This document shows, one piece after another, positions 63,984 through 64,000 of a stretch of 64,000 nt of DNA. This DNA comes from Massilia endophytica. GTDB taxonomy: Bacteria; Pseudomonadota; Gammaproteobacteria; Burkholderiales; Burkholderiaceae_D. Where the stretch lies: assembly GCF_021165955.1 (NCBI RefSeq), contig NZ_CP088952.1, forward strand, positions 5,022,001-5,086,000, in the 5' to 3' direction. Positions within the stretch are counted from its first letter, which is position 1. Each line of letters opens with the position of its first letter. Under the pieces are notes generated by a model. The model ran no database searches. It was not told the origin of the DNA and was given only the letters and a program-made list of their open reading frames with translations. The position numbers were made by a program, and so were the translations under genes.

Positions 63984-64000
63984 GGTCGCACTCGCGAGCG

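Overview
The window looks like the replication-origin neighbourhood of a GC-rich betaproteobacterium, most likely an Oxalobacteraceae member of the Massilia/Duganella kind. This rests on the gene order gyrB-dnaN-dnaA / rpmH-rnpA-yidD-yidC-mnmE, the protein flavours (DUF2244, NudC, BPSL0067 and STY0301 families) and the high GC. Species was not tested by any search.

Layout. (1) 1-12454, minus strand: a tightly packed glycan operon read from rfbF leftward. It makes a CDP-6-deoxy/3,6-dideoxy sugar (rfbF, rfbG, rfbH), adds an epimerase, a split transketolase-like pair, an FkbM methyltransferase, a TPR-GT41-GT2 fusion, an SDR/C-methyltransferase fusion and a further glycosyltransferase-like gene cut by the left edge. 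The set suggests a branched-chain sugar for LPS, capsule or glycoprotein. (2) 12651-16037: nudC, a 117-bp palindrome, folE, a thioredoxin-fold protein and a lipoprotein. (3) 16151-26148: a signalling block with a CHASE3/GAF hybrid kinase carrying three receivers, CheR, a stand-alone CheB domain, a REC-kinase, a subtilisin without signal peptide, a 77-aa protein and an MCP ending in a CheR-tether-like pentapeptide. (4) 26323-28497: DUF2244 protein, alpha/beta hydrolase, OmpW-type porin.

(5) 28656-34898, plus strand: an operon joining a Tat-exported isoquinoline-oxidoreductase-type molybdenum hydroxylase (two subunits) to soxX, Y, Z, A, a small cytochrome c and a flavocytochrome-c-type sulfide dehydrogenase. 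soxB and soxCD are absent and SoxY lacks the usual GGCGG end. Two FNR-like boxes 22 bp apart lie upstream. This is the strongest candidate for an undescribed pathway. (6) 34895-40784: GltS-like carrier, MFS transporter, then an ECF sigma factor with a SnoaL-like tail, an SDR, a GST and a divergent NmrA-like gene preceded by TGTCACA-N16-CGTC, the ECF41-type promoter.

(7) 40862-50348: the origin region, with dnaA-dnaN-gyrB leftward and rpmH-rnpA-yidD-yidC-mnmE rightward. (8) About 50331-60501: a genomic island at the 3' end of mnmE, the site used by SGI1-type elements, with a degenerate repeat of the mnmE end at its right border. It holds an integrase remnant cut by an IS3-family element, then an HTH protein, an SNF2-like helicase and a type III restriction-modification pair (mod, res): a probable anti-phage island. 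(9) 60498-63983, core again: an STY0301/BPSL0067 pair that reads as an immunity/peptidoglycan-amidase effector pair, a small membrane protein, a degenerate HD-GYP/LuxR regulator and an edge membrane protein.

No tRNA, rRNA or CRISPR array was recognised.
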